A stretch of DNA of 37,855 nt from Comamonadaceae bacterium (GCA_947449025.1 CANFQF010000009.1:1-37855); one strand, 5' to 3'; positions 16,173-25,293 are shown, counted from the first letter of the stretch. Program-made: numbers and translations. Notes: generated by a model from the sequence alone, not told the origin.

Positions 16173-17192
16173 ATGGATACCGCACAGGCAGCCCAGGTCG
16201 CGCTCTGGGTGATCGCCCTGCTGGTGGCGCTCGCCCTGGCCTTTGACTTCATGAATGGTTTCCACGATGCGGCGAATTCCATCGCCACCGTCGTGTCCAC
16301 AGGGGTGCTGCGCCCCACTCAGGCGGTGGTGTTTGCCGCCTTCTTCAACTTTGTCGCGATCTTCATCTTTCACCTGAGCGTTGCGGCCACGGTGGGCAAG
16401 GGCATCGTCCAACCAGGGGTCGTGGATACCCATGTGGTGTTTGGCGCCCTGCTCGGCGCGATCACCTGGAACCTGGTGACCTGGTACTACGGCATCCCCA
16501 GCAGCTCCTCGCACGCATTGATTGGCGGCATCGTCGGTGCGGTGATGGCCAAGGCCGGTACTGGTGCGCTGCTGTCGGCGGGCATCGGAAAGACGGTGCT
16601 GTTCATCTTTGTCTCGCCGCTTCTGGGTTTTACCCTAGGCTCGCTGATGATGGTGCTGGTCGCCAACGTCATGCGCAAGGCCTCGCCTTCGAAGGTTGAC
16701 CGCTGGTTTCGCCGGCTGCAATTGGTGTCTGCCGGCGCCTACAGCCTGGGTCACGGTGGCAACGATGCGCAAAAAACCATCGGCATTATCTGGATGCTGC
16801 TGATCGCGACCGGCTACAGCGCCGCGGGCGACACCACGCCACCTACTTGGGTGATCATCTGTTGCTACATGGCGATCGCTGCCGGCACCATGTTCGGCGG
16901 CTGGCGCATCGTCAAGACCATGGGCCAGAAGATCACCAAGTTGCGGCCTGTGGGCGGCTTTTGTGCAGAGACGGGTGGCGCACTCACCCTGTTCCTAGCC
17001 ACGGCTCTCGGCATTCCGGTGTCCACCACCCACACCATCACCGGCGCTATCGTCGGTGTCGGCTCCACACAGCGCGCCAGCGCGGTCCGCTGGGGTGTGG
17101 CCGGCAATATCGTGTGGGCCTGGATCCTCACCATTCCGGCCAGCGCCTTCGTCGCAGCCATTGCCTATTGGGTGAGCTTCCAGCTCTATTGA
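16173..17192 (+). CDS. Inorganic phosphate transporter, PiT family
   Basis: A 339-residue inner-membrane transporter with about nine or ten hydrophobic segments, importing phosphate (as metal-phosphate) with protons. The two PiT inverted repeats are visible: GFHDAANSIATVVSTGVL near residue 27 and GGNDAQKTIGI near 193. The conserved PSSSSHALIGGIVGA (about 109) and PVSTTHTITGAIVGVG (about 279) loops are also present. It is the second gene of the DUF47-pit operon and ends ten bases from the convergent TM2 gene. Assigning pitA versus another PiT paralogue is not possible here. Confidence 0.96.
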   Translation: MDTAQAAQVALWVIALLVALALAFDFMNGFHDAANSIATVVSTGVLRPTQAVVFAAFFNFVAIFIFHLSVAATVGKGIVQPGVVDTHVVFGALLGAITWNLVTWYYGIPSSSSHALIGGIVGAVMAKAGTGALLSAGIGKTVLFIFVSPLLGFTLGSLMMVLVANVMRKASPSKVDRWFRRLQLVSAGAYSLGHGGNDAQKTIGIIWMLLIATGYSAAGDTTPPTWVIICCYMAIAAGTMFGGWRIVKTMGQKITKLRPVGGFCAETGGALTLFLATALGIPVSTTHTITGAIVGVGSTQRASAVRWGVAGNIVWAWILTIPASAFVAAIAYWVSFQLY

Positions 17193-17202
17193 GCCACGGC
17201 CG

Positions 17203-17649
17203 TCACTGCGAAATCTTGCGCCCCTCTTCGATCTGGTGCTCGAAGTAGCGCTGGAAGCTGAAGGCGATGCTGGCCATGAGGACACCGGTGCCGATCATCA
17301 GCGCCGCGGCGACGCCAAACACGGTAAGCCAGCGGGTGGCGCCTGCCGGGTGCTCGGGTTCGGCCTGCAGGTTGAAGCGTGCATTCCACTTTTCCGTTGT
17401 CATCAACCCATAGATGATGGCGTTGAGGGCGCAGCCTGCAATCGTGAATCCGAGTAGCGGTATTAGCAGCCAGCTCAGGGCATCGTCCTGGCCGAACTGC
17501 TGCACCCGCTCAATGCCGTAGATGCCCAGCGCCGTGGGAATCGGCAGTGCCCAGCCCAGCAGGTCGCCCAGTCCCCGCAGGTAGAAGCGGTGCAGGCCCA
17601 AGGGGCCGCCCAGGAATGTGAGCCAGGTGGCCAGTGTCTTGTTCTTCAT
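17203..17649 (-). CDS. TM2-domain-like membrane protein, function unknown
   Basis: A 148-residue protein that starts MKNKTLATWLTFLGGPLGLHRFYL, which matches the first helix and GLHRFYL turn of TM2-type proteins. There are about four hydrophobic segments (8-22, 28-45, 57-80 and 105-130) and a short charged C-terminal tail. The start has an AAGG-like ribosome site about nine bases upstream. It is convergent with the phosphate transporter. No function is known for this group. Confidence 0.8.
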   Translation of the reverse strand: MKNKTLATWLTFLGGPLGLHRFYLRGLGDLLGWALPIPTALGIYGIERVQQFGQDDALSWLLIPLLGFTIAGCALNAIIYGLMTTEKWNARFNLQAEPEHPAGATRWLTVFGVAAALMIGTGVLMASIAFSFQRYFEHQIEEGRKISQ

Positions 17650-17671
17650 GGGGTCAGGCCTTGTGGTTTGG

Positions 17672-18205
17672 CTATTCGGGAGGATTGTGCGGCGGGGTGG
17701 AGTCTGCCTCGCCCAGCGACTTCTCCATCAGCACAATGTCCAGCCAGCGCTCGAACTTCCAGCCGCAGGACCGGATCGCCCCGGCGTCGGTGAAGCCAGC
17801 AGCGCGATGCAAGCCGATGGACGCGGCGTTGGCCGAGTCGCCGATGACGGCGATCAGCTTGCGCACCCCCCGGTCCTGGGCAGCGTCCATGAGCGCCTGC
17901 AGCAGCAAGCGGCCCAAGCCCCGGCCGCGGGCGGCGTGGTGCAGGTAGATGGAGTCTTCGGCCGAGAAGCGATAGGCCGGCCGCGGCTTGAACCACTGGC
18001 AGTAGGCATAGCCCAGCACCTGCCCGGCCTCTTCCACCACCAGCCAGGGGAGGCCGCGGGCGGCGACGTCCGCGTGGCGCTGGGCCATCTCGGCCTCGGT
18101 TGGCGGGGTGGTTTCGAAGGTGGCCGTGCTGTGCAGCACGTGGTGGGCATAGATGGCGGTGACCGCCGGGACGTCGGCGTTCTGGAGGGGGCGAATGAGG
18201 GGCAT
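17672..18205 (-). CDS. GNAT N-acetyltransferase, phosphinothricin acetyltransferase-like
   Basis: A 177-residue GNAT enzyme. The order is typical of the Pat/Bar group: IRPLQNADVPAVTAIYAHHVLHSTATFE at the N terminus, WLVVEEAGQVLGYAY (beta strand 4 region), and the acetyl-CoA P-loop as RGRGLGRLLL (about 95-104), then IGLHRAAGF. It transfers acetyl from acetyl-CoA to a small amine, possibly methionine sulfone/sulfoximine-like compounds, but the natural substrate is not known. The ATG at 18205 is chosen for the family N terminus; the open frame continues 22 codons upstream without similarity. The gene is divergent from rpsP. Confidence 0.9.
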   Translation of the reverse strand: MPLIRPLQNADVPAVTAIYAHHVLHSTATFETTPPTEAEMAQRHADVAARGLPWLVVEEAGQVLGYAYCQWFKPRPAYRFSAEDSIYLHHAARGRGLGRLLLQALMDAAQDRGVRKLIAVIGDSANAASIGLHRAAGFTDAGAIRSCGWKFERWLDIVLMEKSLGEADSTPPHNPPE

Positions 18206-18224
18206 AGGGCCAGGTCGGAGTGCG

Positions 18225-18234
18225 TGGCTATAAT
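18225..18234 (+). promoter_or_regulatory. TGGCTATAAT promoter -10 upstream of rpsP
   Basis: TATAAT (18229-18234) preceded by TGGC. No convincing -35 is seen, so it may work as an extended -10. It would give a leader of roughly 210 bases before rpsP (18453); that leader holds no gene I can see. The same ten bases recur before rplS. Confidence 0.55.
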
Positions 18235-18452
18235 CTTCGGTTTTCCGTCGTGTCGATGGCCGGGTGGCCAATCGCGTGTCTCAAACGGCGGAGGAATCTT
18301 GGTGCGGCGTCATCTTGCGATATTCAAAAAGGTGATGGCGCGCTAGGGCTGAAATCCCCGCGTCCCGTATCTAGGGCGCTTCAGGTCGATTCACATCGAA
18401 GCGAAGCACCCGGGACAACTGGCTTTCGTGCCCACTCCCCGAAGGATAAATC

Positions 18453-18701
18453 ATGGTCGTCATTCGACTCGCCCGCGGCGGTGCCAAGCATCGTCCCTTC
18501 TTCAACATCGTCGTTGCCGACAAGCGCGTGCGCCGTGACGGCCGCTTCATCGAGCGCATCGGCTTCTACAACCCCTCGGCCAAAGACGGCGAGGAAGGTC
18601 TGCGCATCGCCCATGACCGTCTGGCTCACTGGGAAGGCGTCGGCGCCCAGGCGTCCCCGACGGTGCAGCGCCTGGTCAAGCAGGCCCCCAAGGCCGCCTG
18701 A
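18453..18701 (+). CDS. rpsP: 30S ribosomal protein S16
   Basis: An 82-residue protein with the S16 signature: [23 protein letters not shown] at the start, [15 protein letters not shown] in the middle and a short Ala-rich tail. It binds 16S rRNA in the 30S body. A Shine-Dalgarno-like GAAGGA precedes the ATG by seven bases. It is the first gene of the classical rpsP-rimM-trmD-rplS ribosome operon. Confidence 0.98.
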   Translation: MVVIRLARGGAKHRPFFNIVVADKRVRRDGRFIERIGFYNPSAKDGEEGLRIAHDRLAHWEGVGAQASPTVQRLVKQAPKAA

Positions 18702-18747
18702 TCGGCCAGCGGACCGCAGCCTGCGGTCCGTCTTGCTCCGCCCCCGA

Positions 18748-19335
18748 ATGATGAGCCCGTCCCTGGAATCTGCGGAGTTGCCCGCGGACGCCATTGAAGT
18801 CGGGCGCATCTCGGAGGCCTGGGGCATCAAGGGCTGGTTCAAGGTCCTGCCCCACAGCGCTTCCCCGGAAGCGCTTTTTTCTTCTAAGCGGTGGTTTCTG
18901 CAACCACCCGAAAAGTCCAGGACGCCCGGGGGCGCACGCGACTTCCCCTTCGCCGGCACCGTCCTGCTCAAAGTCCGTGAGGCCAAGGAGCATTCCGGCG
19001 GTGTGGTCGCCTGCGCCCAGGACGAGTGGGACCGCAATGCCGCCGAGAGTCTTCGGGGCGCGCGTATCTTCATCTCCCGCGCCAGCTTTCCTTCGACCGC
19101 GGATGACGAGTACTACTGGGTCGACCTGATCGGCCTGTCGGTCACGAACCGCGAAGGCGTGAACCTGGGGCAGGTCAAAGACCTGATGTCCACCGGGCCG
19201 CAGACGGTGCTGGTGGTCGTCTCGGAGGCAGACGGTCAGACAGTCGAGCGGATGATTCCCTTTGTCTCGGCCTTCATCGACCAGGTTGACGTCCCCGGCG
19301 GGCGCATCACGGTCGACTGGCAGCCCGACTACTGA
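18748..19335 (+). CDS. rimM: Ribosome maturation factor RimM
   Basis: A 195-residue 16S rRNA processing factor that binds S19 and assists 30S head assembly. The N-terminal RimM domain shows [20 protein letters not shown] (about 16-35). The C-terminal PRC-barrel shows [11 protein letters not shown] (about 127-137) and ends with [22 protein letters not shown]. The central insertion (about 55-95, rich in Pro and charged residues) makes it longer than E. coli RimM. Two ATGs in a row (18748, 18751) are possible starts. It lies 46 bases after rpsP and 47 before trmD. Confidence 0.97.
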   Translation: MMSPSLESAELPADAIEVGRISEAWGIKGWFKVLPHSASPEALFSSKRWFLQPPEKSRTPGGARDFPFAGTVLLKVREAKEHSGGVVACAQDEWDRNAAESLRGARIFISRASFPSTADDEYYWVDLIGLSVTNREGVNLGQVKDLMSTGPQTVLVVVSEADGQTVERMIPFVSAFIDQVDVPGGRITVDWQPDY

Positions 19336-19382
19336 ACCGGTCTCTCGCCTTGCGCCCCCCGGCGGGTATGCTGGCGTTGCCC

Positions 19383-20165
19383 ATGCGATTCGACATCGTC
19401 ACCTTGTTTCCTGAGCTGTTCACCCCCTTCCTGGAAAGTGGTGTGACGCGCCGTGCCTTTGAGTCAGGCGGACCCGTGCAAGTGCACCTGTGGAATCTGC
19501 GCGATTTCGCCGAGGGCAATTACCGGCGGGTGGACGACCGCCCCTTTGGCGGTGGTCCCGGCATGGTGCTGATGGCCGAGCCTCTGGCACGTTGCCTGGC
19601 TGCTGTGAGGGCGGAGCGCGCAGCGGCCGGGGCCCTGCCTGCGCAGGTGGTCTTGCTCTCCCCGGTGGGTGAGCGCATCGCCCACCCCTTGATCGAACGC
19701 GAGGCTGCGACCGGCCAGCCCGGCGCCATCTTGCTGTGTGGTCGCTACGAAGGCCTGGACCAGCGCTTCATTGACGCCGAGGTCGATCAGCAGTGGAGCC
19801 TGGGTGACTTTGTTCTCTCCGGCGGCGAGATCGCGGCCCTGGCGGTGCTCGATGCAGTGGCCCGCCTGCAGCCTGGCGTGCTCAACGATGCGGGCAGCCA
19901 CCAGGAGGACAGCTTCAACCCGGCGCTCGACGGGCTGCTCGATTGCCCGCACTACACCCGACCCGAGGTCTGGGAAGGCCGTGCGGTTCCCGCCGAACTG
20001 CTCTCGGGTCACCATGCTCGTATCGAGCGGTGGCGGCGCGAGCAAAGCCTGTTGGCCACCGCCCGGCAGCGCCCGGAACTGATTGCCGCAGCAAGGGCCG
20101 CTGGGCTGCTCAATAAGGCGGATGAACACTTTTTGATTCACGGCGCCACAGGCAAGCCAGACTAG
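19383..20165 (+). CDS. trmD: tRNA (guanine-37-N1)-methyltransferase
   Basis: A 260-residue SPOUT methyltransferase that makes m1G37 in tRNA and prevents +1 frameshifting. Motifs: [13 protein letters not shown] at the start, FGGGPGMV (about 57), [14 protein letters not shown] (about 118-131) and the trefoil-knot S-adenosylmethionine site [11 protein letters not shown] (about 139-149). The conserved Asp/Arg region [22 protein letters not shown] follows. I take the ATG at 19383 because it gives the family N terminus; an ATG at 19368 would add five residues. Confidence 0.97.
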   Translation: MRFDIVTLFPELFTPFLESGVTRRAFESGGPVQVHLWNLRDFAEGNYRRVDDRPFGGGPGMVLMAEPLARCLAAVRAERAAAGALPAQVVLLSPVGERIAHPLIEREAATGQPGAILLCGRYEGLDQRFIDAEVDQQWSLGDFVLSGGEIAALAVLDAVARLQPGVLNDAGSHQEDSFNPALDGLLDCPHYTRPEVWEGRAVPAELLSGHHARIERWRREQSLLATARQRPELIAAARAAGLLNKADEHFLIHGATGKPD

Positions 20166-20193
20166 GTTTTCTGTTCGGGGAGGCTCTCGGGCC

Positions 20194-20203
20194 TGGCTAT
20201 AAT
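20194..20203 (+). promoter_or_regulatory. TGGCTATAAT promoter -10 upstream of rplS
   Basis: An exact repeat of the ten bases before rpsP, here about 145 bases before rplS. It suggests that rplS has its own internal promoter besides operon read-through. The -35 region is weak. Confidence 0.5.
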
Positions 20204-20346
20204 GGTGGGCTTTTCGATCCTCTGTCCGGCCGCCCTGGCAAGCCTATGCGCCTGCCGCCCGTCCAAGCTGATGGCTTTGTGCCAACACTTGCGAGGCATT
20301 TAATTGGGGCCTTTTGCGTAGCGCGGACATGATCTCAGAGGTAAAC

Positions 20347-20721
20347 ATGAACCTGATCCAGACTCTCGAGCAAGAAGAAATTGCTCGCCTCGGCAAGAAG
20401 ATCCCCGCGTTCGCTCCCGGTGACACCGTGATCGTGAGCGTGAACGTGGTTGAAGGCACCCGCAAGCGCGTCCAGGCCTACGAAGGCGTGGTCATCGCCA
20501 AGCGCAACCGCGGTCTCAACAGCGGCTTCACCGTTCGCAAGATCTCCAGCGGCGAAGGCGTCGAGCGTACCTTCCAGACCTACAGCCCGCTGATTGCCAG
20601 CATTGAAGTCAAGCGCCGCGGCGATGTGCGCCGTGCCAAGCTGTACTACCTGCGTGACCGCAGCGGCAAGTCGGCACGTATCAAGGAAAAGCTGCCCGCC
20701 AAGGCGGTCGCCGCCGAGTAA
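20347..20721 (+). CDS. rplS: 50S ribosomal protein L19
   Basis: A 124-residue protein with typical L19 sequence: [36 protein letters not shown] (key motif GDTV and KRVQ.YEGVV), [14 protein letters not shown] and [25 protein letters not shown]. It sits at the 30S-50S interface. AGAGG lies just upstream. It is the last gene of the rpsP operon and is followed by a rho-independent terminator. Confidence 0.98.
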   Translation: MNLIQTLEQEEIARLGKKIPAFAPGDTVIVSVNVVEGTRKRVQAYEGVVIAKRNRGLNSGFTVRKISSGEGVERTFQTYSPLIASIEVKRRGDVRRAKLYYLRDRSGKSARIKEKLPAKAVAAE

Positions 20722-20767
20722 GTACCGTGACCCCAGCCGGCATCATCCACCGGCTCGTCGCAACCCG

Positions 20768-20806
20768 CCGCCGCCAGCCTTGCGCTCGCGGCGGTTTTGT
20801 TTTTTC
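20768..20806 (+). terminator. Rho-independent terminator after rplS
   Basis: A 7-bp GC stem (ccgccgc 20768-20774 with gcggcgg 20788-20794), a 13-base loop, and then TTTTGTTTTTT. It ends only eight bases before the next ATG (20814). Confidence 0.8.
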
Positions 20807-20813
20807 TGCCTGA

Positions 20814-21554
20814 ATGAGCCACAAGCCCTCCGCCTCAGCGCCCGGCATGCCACACGCCCTGCCACCCGATCAGGTCCCGCTGTCGAAGCTGCCCAATTTC
20901 GACCCGCGGCAGGCGAGGTTGGTCGGTGTGGACACCCACCTGCCGCCGGTGCCGCAGGCGATGCTGGGCCCCCAGGCCTTGCGCCAGCGCTTTCGCACGC
21001 CACCGGCCTGGGAGGCTGAACTTCGCAGTGAGCCGCGGTTTACCAACCGGAAACCGGCCGCCGCCGCGGTGCTGATACCTCTGGTCATGCGTGAGCAACT
21101 CACCGTCTTGCTCACCCACCGAACCACCCATTTGTCCAACCACTCGGGACAGGTGGCATTTCCTGGCGGGCGCCAGGACGAGGGCGACGCCGACTCAGCC
21201 GCCTGCGCCCTGCGCGAGGCCGAGGAGGAAATCGGCCTGGACCCGCGTCATGTCGAGGTGCTGGGTTCGCTGCCGACCTACACCACCGGAACCATGTTCA
21301 TTGTGACGCCCGTCGTGGCCCTCATCGCGCCCGACCACCAACTGGCGCTCAATGCCCATGAGGTGGCCGGCGCTTTCGAGGTGCCGCTGCCCTTCCTGAT
21401 GAATCCAGCCAACCACCGGCGTCATGCGGTCGAGGTCGACGGTGTGCACCGCGAATGGTTTGCCATGCCCTGGGAGGACGAGGCGCGTGAGCATTTCATC
21501 TGGGGCGCAACCGCCGGCATGCTGCGCAACCTGTACCGGTTTCTATCGGCCTGA
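20814..21554 (+). CDS. CoA pyrophosphatase-like NUDIX hydrolase
   Basis: A 246-residue NUDIX enzyme of the NudL/YeaB type, which splits coenzyme A derivatives to 4'-phosphopantetheine forms and 3',5'-ADP. The NUDIX box is at about 120-143: GGRQDEGDADS..ALREAEEEIGL, with an Asp where the box normally has its first Glu, as is usual in this subgroup. LTHRTTHLSNHSGQVAFPGGR just before it is the CoA-specific extension (LLTxRxxxLxxHxGQVAFPGG). The N-terminal 70 residues are less conserved. The ATG is just behind the rplS terminator with no Shine-Dalgarno; an ATG at 20847 is an alternative start. Confidence 0.92.
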   Translation: MSHKPSASAPGMPHALPPDQVPLSKLPNFDPRQARLVGVDTHLPPVPQAMLGPQALRQRFRTPPAWEAELRSEPRFTNRKPAAAAVLIPLVMREQLTVLLTHRTTHLSNHSGQVAFPGGRQDEGDADSAACALREAEEEIGLDPRHVEVLGSLPTYTTGTMFIVTPVVALIAPDHQLALNAHEVAGAFEVPLPFLMNPANHRRHAVEVDGVHREWFAMPWEDEAREHFIWGATAGMLRNLYRFLSA

Positions 21555-21658
21555 GTGCAGACGGCCGAAGGGACAGGGACCGACCTGCCGCTGCTTGGCG
21601 CCTGTCTGCAGCCGGTGGTGAGACGATGGCGAGCTCGTGGTGAGATAGCAAGGGCCGC

Positions 21659-21664
21659 TATCAT
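21659..21664 (+). promoter_or_regulatory. -10-like TATCAT six bases before an ATG
   Basis: TATCAT is followed by six bases and the ATG of the CobD/CbiB-family gene (21671). The spacing equals that before orn and the 2OG-Fe dioxygenase gene, and no Shine-Dalgarno is present. Confidence 0.5.
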
Positions 21665-21670
21665 CTTGTC

Positions 21671-22666
21671 ATGAGCTTCTTCGCCATCCTGTTTGCGTTG
21701 CTCATCGAGCAGGTGCGCCCGCTTGCGCCACGCAACCCTGTCTACGCCGGCATGCTGGCGTGGACCCGCTGGGTCAGCCGCAACTTCGACGCCGGCCGCG
21801 ATCACCATGGCTGGATTGCATGGTCGCTCACCGTCCTCGTGCCGAGCGTGGCCGCTGCCCTGCTCCATATCGGTCTGGACATCGGCCTGGGCTGGCCATT
21901 GGCCATGCTCTGGAATGTGGTGGTGCTTTATTTCACCCTGGGCTTTCGCCAGTTCAGCCACCACTTCACCGCGATTCGCGAGGCGCTGGACGCGGGCGAC
22001 GAGGACCAGGCCCGCGCGCAGCTGGCCGAGTGGCAGCAGGTGGAAGTGGCTGACCTGCCACGCAGCGAGCTGCTGCGTCATGTCATCGAATACTCGGTCC
22101 TGGCCGCGCACCGCCATGTGTTCGGCGTGTTGGCGGCCTACTGCATTTTTGCGGTCCTGGGCTTGGGGCCAGCCGGGGCGGTTTTTTACCGCATGGCCGA
22201 ATTCGCCAGCCGCTACTGGTGGCGTCAGAGCCGCCAGCACCCGGTGAGCGACGCGCTGCAGGACGCAGCCTCGCTGGCCTGGGCCCGCATCGACTGGCTG
22301 CCTGCCCGTATCACCGCCCTGGCCTTCGCGGTGGTGGGCAGCTTCGAGGAGGCGATCGATTGCTGGCGTCACCATGCGCAGCGCTTTCCCAATGACAACG
22401 ACGGCGTGGTGCTGGCAGCCACCTCGGGCGCGGTGGACGTTCGCCTTGGCGGTGAGGCGTTGCGCTCAGCGTATTCCGCGGGGCCGGGCCCCGGGGGCTG
22501 GCCTGAAGGCGGACCGCCGTCTGCCACCAGCGAGGACAGCGAGAGCACGCCGGGGCGAGAGGCCGAGCCGGCGCATCTGCGTAGTGTCGTCGGCCTGGTC
22601 TGGCGCTCCGTGGTGCTGTGGATGGTCCTGCTGGCGCTTCTCACGCTGGCGCGGCTGCTGGGCTGA
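21671..22666 (+). CDS. CobD/CbiB-family membrane protein
   Basis: A 331-residue inner-membrane protein resembling the CobD/CbiB family (adenosylcobinamide-phosphate synthase relatives) as found at this location in Burkholderiales. It has hydrophobic segments near the N terminus (1-15), 52-100, 145-175 and at the very C terminus (305-330). Conserved-looking parts are FALLIEQVRPL, VVVLYFTLGFRQFSHH, VIEYSVLAAHRHVFGVL and FYRMAEFASRYW. A Gly/Pro/Ser/Glu-rich linker (about 270-298) precedes the last helix. No other cobalamin gene is nearby, so a cobalamin role is uncertain. Confidence 0.82.
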   Translation: MSFFAILFALLIEQVRPLAPRNPVYAGMLAWTRWVSRNFDAGRDHHGWIAWSLTVLVPSVAAALLHIGLDIGLGWPLAMLWNVVVLYFTLGFRQFSHHFTAIREALDAGDEDQARAQLAEWQQVEVADLPRSELLRHVIEYSVLAAHRHVFGVLAAYCIFAVLGLGPAGAVFYRMAEFASRYWWRQSRQHPVSDALQDAASLAWARIDWLPARITALAFAVVGSFEEAIDCWRHHAQRFPNDNDGVVLAATSGAVDVRLGGEALRSAYSAGPGPGGWPEGGPPSATSEDSESTPGREAEPAHLRSVVGLVWRSVVLWMVLLALLTLARLLG

Positions 22667-22707
22667 GCGGCCGCCGGTCTTTTTGACCACGCCGACCGCA
22701 TTGACAC

Positions 22708-23649
22708 TCACCAGCGGGTCTGCGAAAGCTCCGCGAACAGATCCGCGTAAATGCGGTGGCGGTTGGCACTGACCGCCCCCTCTGCCTGACCCTCTCCCTG
22801 GACTTCTCCCTCGCCGTGGACCGCGGCCAGTACCGCGCATCCGGGCTCATGCAGGTGGGTGCAGTTGTAGAAGCGGCACTGCCCTTGGTGGTGCCGCAGG
22901 TCGGGCATCAGGGTAGCGAGTTGTGCGGGCTGCAGGTGGCGCAAGCCGAACTCCTGGAAGCCGGGTGAGTCGATCAGTGCGGTGCTGCGCGCCTCATCGA
23001 CCCAATACCAGGTCGTGCTGGTGGTGGTGTGCCGGCCTGAATTGAGCGCCTGCGAGATCTCGCCGGTTTCGGCCAGTGCGCCCGGCACCAGCAGGTTGAT
23101 CAGTGTGCTCTTGCCGGCGCCAGATGGGCCCAGCACCAGGGTGGTCTTGCCCGCCAGGCGCTGCATCAGATGCGCGCGGTCTACCTCGGCGGAGAGGCGC
23201 AGTGAGAGCGGCATCACGCCATAGTGCATCGCCTGGTAGGGCAGCAGCCTCGCCCAGGCGCGCTCGAAGGGCTCCACCAAGTCGCTCTTGTTCAGGGCGA
23301 TGAGCGGCGCAATGCCAGCCGCCTCTGCGGCGATCAGTGCCCGGGTCAGCTGGGATTCGGAGAATTCGGGTTCGGCGGCGATGAGAACCAGGACCTGGTC
23401 GAGGTTGGCCGCGAAGGACTTGGTGCGCACCTCGTCCTGCCGATAGAACAGGTTTCGACGCGCCTCGACTTTCTCGATGCTGCCCTCGTCGCCGCTCACC
23501 TGCCACAGCACCCGGTCGCCGACCACGGACTGGCTCTTTTTGCCGCGCGGGTGGCAGATCAGACGTCGCCCCTCGGGCGTTTCAACCAGCACATGCCGGC
23601 CGTGGCTAGCAACGACCAAGCCTGATTCAGGCGGGGGGCTGGCACTCAT
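22708..23649 (-). CDS. rsgA: Ribosome small subunit-dependent GTPase A
   Basis: A 313-residue circularly permuted GTPase that checks late 30S assembly. An OB-fold occupies about 10-70. The G motifs come in the order G4 NKSD (120-123), G1 GPSGAGKST (174-182), G2 T-rich loop RHTTTSTT (206-213) and G3 DSPG (227-230). The zinc-binding knuckle uses Cys258, Cys263, His265 and Cys271. The start codon overlaps the stop of the pterin dehydratase gene as ATGA. A Glu/Gly-rich stretch (GEGEVQGEGQAEG, about 279-291) near the C terminus is unusual but in frame. Confidence 0.97.
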   Translation of the reverse strand: MSASPPPESGLVVASHGRHVLVETPEGRRLICHPRGKKSQSVVGDRVLWQVSGDEGSIEKVEARRNLFYRQDEVRTKSFAANLDQVLVLIAAEPEFSESQLTRALIAAEAAGIAPLIALNKSDLVEPFERAWARLLPYQAMHYGVMPLSLRLSAEVDRAHLMQRLAGKTTLVLGPSGAGKSTLINLLVPGALAETGEISQALNSGRHTTTSTTWYWVDEARSTALIDSPGFQEFGLRHLQPAQLATLMPDLRHHQGQCRFYNCTHLHEPGCAVLAAVHGEGEVQGEGQAEGAVSANRHRIYADLFAELSQTRW

Positions 23650-23984
23650 GCCAGCAGGGCGTCGACCTGGGCGGCGCAGTCGAAGTCGGTGTCGGAGATG
23701 CCGCCCACATCGTGGGTGTTGTAGCGAACGATGCACCGGCCATAGGTCACCACCAGCTCGGGGTGATGGTCCTGGCGCTGCGCAATGAAGGCCACCGCGT
23801 TCGCGAAGGCCAACACCTCGTGGTACGCAGCGAAGTTGAAGGTCTTTTCGATGGCGATGCTCGCGCCATCGCCCGACAGCTTCCAGCCCGGGGCCGTCAC
23901 CAGGCGCTGGACCAGTTCGGTGGGCGTGAGGGCGCGGCGCTTGACCTGTGCCCAGTCCCGTGCCTTGAAGTCCGGGGTGCTCAC
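23646..23984 (-). CDS. phhB: 4a-hydroxytetrahydrobiopterin dehydratase (pterin carbinolamine dehydratase)
   Basis: A 112-residue PCD/DCoH-type enzyme that dehydrates 4a-hydroxytetrahydrobiopterin, regenerating the pterin cofactor of aromatic amino-acid hydroxylases. The motif DHHPELVVTYGRCIVRYNTHD (key residues DHHPE and the later THD) contains the two active-site His and is intact. FAAYHEVLAFANAVAFIA precedes it. It overlaps both neighbours by four bases (M48 protease upstream, rsgA downstream). No phenylalanine hydroxylase is in the window, so a housekeeping pterin role (for example molybdopterin-related) is also possible. Confidence 0.94.
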   Translation of the reverse strand: MSTPDFKARDWAQVKRRALTPTELVQRLVTAPGWKLSGDGASIAIEKTFNFAAYHEVLAFANAVAFIAQRQDHHPELVVTYGRCIVRYNTHDVGGISDTDFDCAAQVDALLA

Positions 23985-25258
23985 GCGGCCCCCTGGCCCA
24001 TGCGTGCCAGGCGCTCGCTGGCCGGCGGGTGCGAGTAATAAAACCGCACGTACACCGGGTCCGGGGTGAGTGTGGAGGCGTTGTCCTCGTACAGCTTGGT
24101 CAGGGCCGAGGCCAGGTCGCGCCCATTGGTCTGCGCCACCGCAAAGGCGTCGGCCTCAAATTCGTGGCGCCTGGACACCGCAGCCATGAGGGGCGAGATG
24201 AAGAAGGTGAAGGTGGGCACCGCCATCAGAAACAGCAGCAAGGCCAGGGCGTCGTTGCCACCCTCCAGGCTCGGCCGCACCCCCAGGCCGGTGTAGAACC
24301 AGACTTGGCTCGACAACCAACCCAGCAGCGCGAATCCTGCCAAGCTGAGCGCGAACATGGTGGCGATGCGTTTGAGGATATGCCGGTGGCGGAAGTGACC
24401 GAGCTCGTGCGCCAGTACCGCGTCCACCTCGCCAGGCGTCAGACGTGCGAGCAGGGTGTCGTAGAAAACTACCCGCTTGGCTGCGCCAAAGCCGGTGAAG
24501 TAGGCGTTGGCATGTGCGCTGCGGCGGCTGCCATCCATCACGAACAAACCCTTGGCCGCGAAGCCGCAGCGCTGCATGAGCGCGGTGACGCGAGCCGCCA
24601 GCGCCTGGTCCTCCAGCGGCTGGAACTTGTTGAACCAGGGGGCGATGAGGGTGGGATATATGACCAGCAGTAGCAGGTTGAACCCCATCCAGACACACCA
24701 GGCCCACAGCCACCAGGCGCTGCCAGCAGCGCCCATCAGCCACAAGATGAGGGCAGCGATGGGTAGGCCGATTGCCGCACCCAGCAGCGTGCCCTTGGCC
24801 AGGTCGACCGCCCACAGGCGCCAGGTGGTCTTGTTGAAGCCGAAGCGCTCTTCGACCACGAAGGTCCGGTACAGGGAAAACGGCAGGTCCAGAAGCCCGC
24901 CGATCGCCGCAAAAGCGGCGAGCAGGGCCAGCTGCTGGCCCATGCCCGCCCCGAGCGCAGCGAGCAGCGCCTGGTTCAAGGCATCGAGGCCACCGAGCAA
25001 GGTCCAGGCGACGAGGGTGGCCGAGGACCAGGCCATCTCGAACAGGTCGACCCGGGACTTGGCCAGGGTGTAGTCGGCCGCGCGCTGGTGGGCCGCCAAC
25101 GGAACACTCGCGGTGAAGGCTGGGGGCACCTCTGCGCGGTGCTGGGCCACGTGACGCGCCTGGCGGGTGGCCAGCCAGTAGCGCAGGGTCAGACCGGCGA
25201 GCAGAGCGGCTGCAAAGGCCAGGGTCATCAAGAGGGAGGGGGAGAGGTCGGCAGGCAT
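23981..25258 (-). CDS. M48-family membrane metalloprotease (Ste24/CAAX protease 1-like)
   Basis: A 425-residue integral membrane zinc protease. HELGH (284-288) gives two zinc His and the catalytic Glu; the third ligand is in HEFEAD (Glu368 or Glu366, with Asp370). There are several membrane segments (about 10-28, 75-125, 155-205, 300-325 and 335-360), and a Ste24-like N-terminal domain ([14 protein letters not shown]). The C terminus [12 protein letters not shown] is also typical. It probably has a role in membrane protein quality control. It overlaps the pterin dehydratase gene by four bases; orn is divergent. Confidence 0.94.
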   Translation of the reverse strand: MPADLSPSLLMTLAFAAALLAGLTLRYWLATRQARHVAQHRAEVPPAFTASVPLAAHQRAADYTLAKSRVDLFEMAWSSATLVAWTLLGGLDALNQALLAALGAGMGQQLALLAAFAAIGGLLDLPFSLYRTFVVEERFGFNKTTWRLWAVDLAKGTLLGAAIGLPIAALILWLMGAAGSAWWLWAWCVWMGFNLLLLVIYPTLIAPWFNKFQPLEDQALAARVTALMQRCGFAAKGLFVMDGSRRSAHANAYFTGFGAAKRVVFYDTLLARLTPGEVDAVLAHELGHFRHRHILKRIATMFALSLAGFALLGWLSSQVWFYTGLGVRPSLEGGNDALALLLFLMAVPTFTFFISPLMAAVSRRHEFEADAFAVAQTNGRDLASALTKLYEDNASTLTPDPVYVRFYYSHPPASERLARMGQGAA

Positions 25259-25293
25259 CGGGCATCAGTGTAGCGGCGGCCCACGGCCTGGGT

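Noticed and set aside
18206-18452. Riboswitch or r-protein leader regulation upstream of rpsP
   Set aside because: The leader is long, but I found only short stems (about 5 bp) and no known riboswitch core.
21556-21610. Inverted repeat tgcagac/gtctgca after the NUDIX gene as terminator
   Set aside because: Only seven base pairs around a 41-base loop and no T-run; not better than chance.
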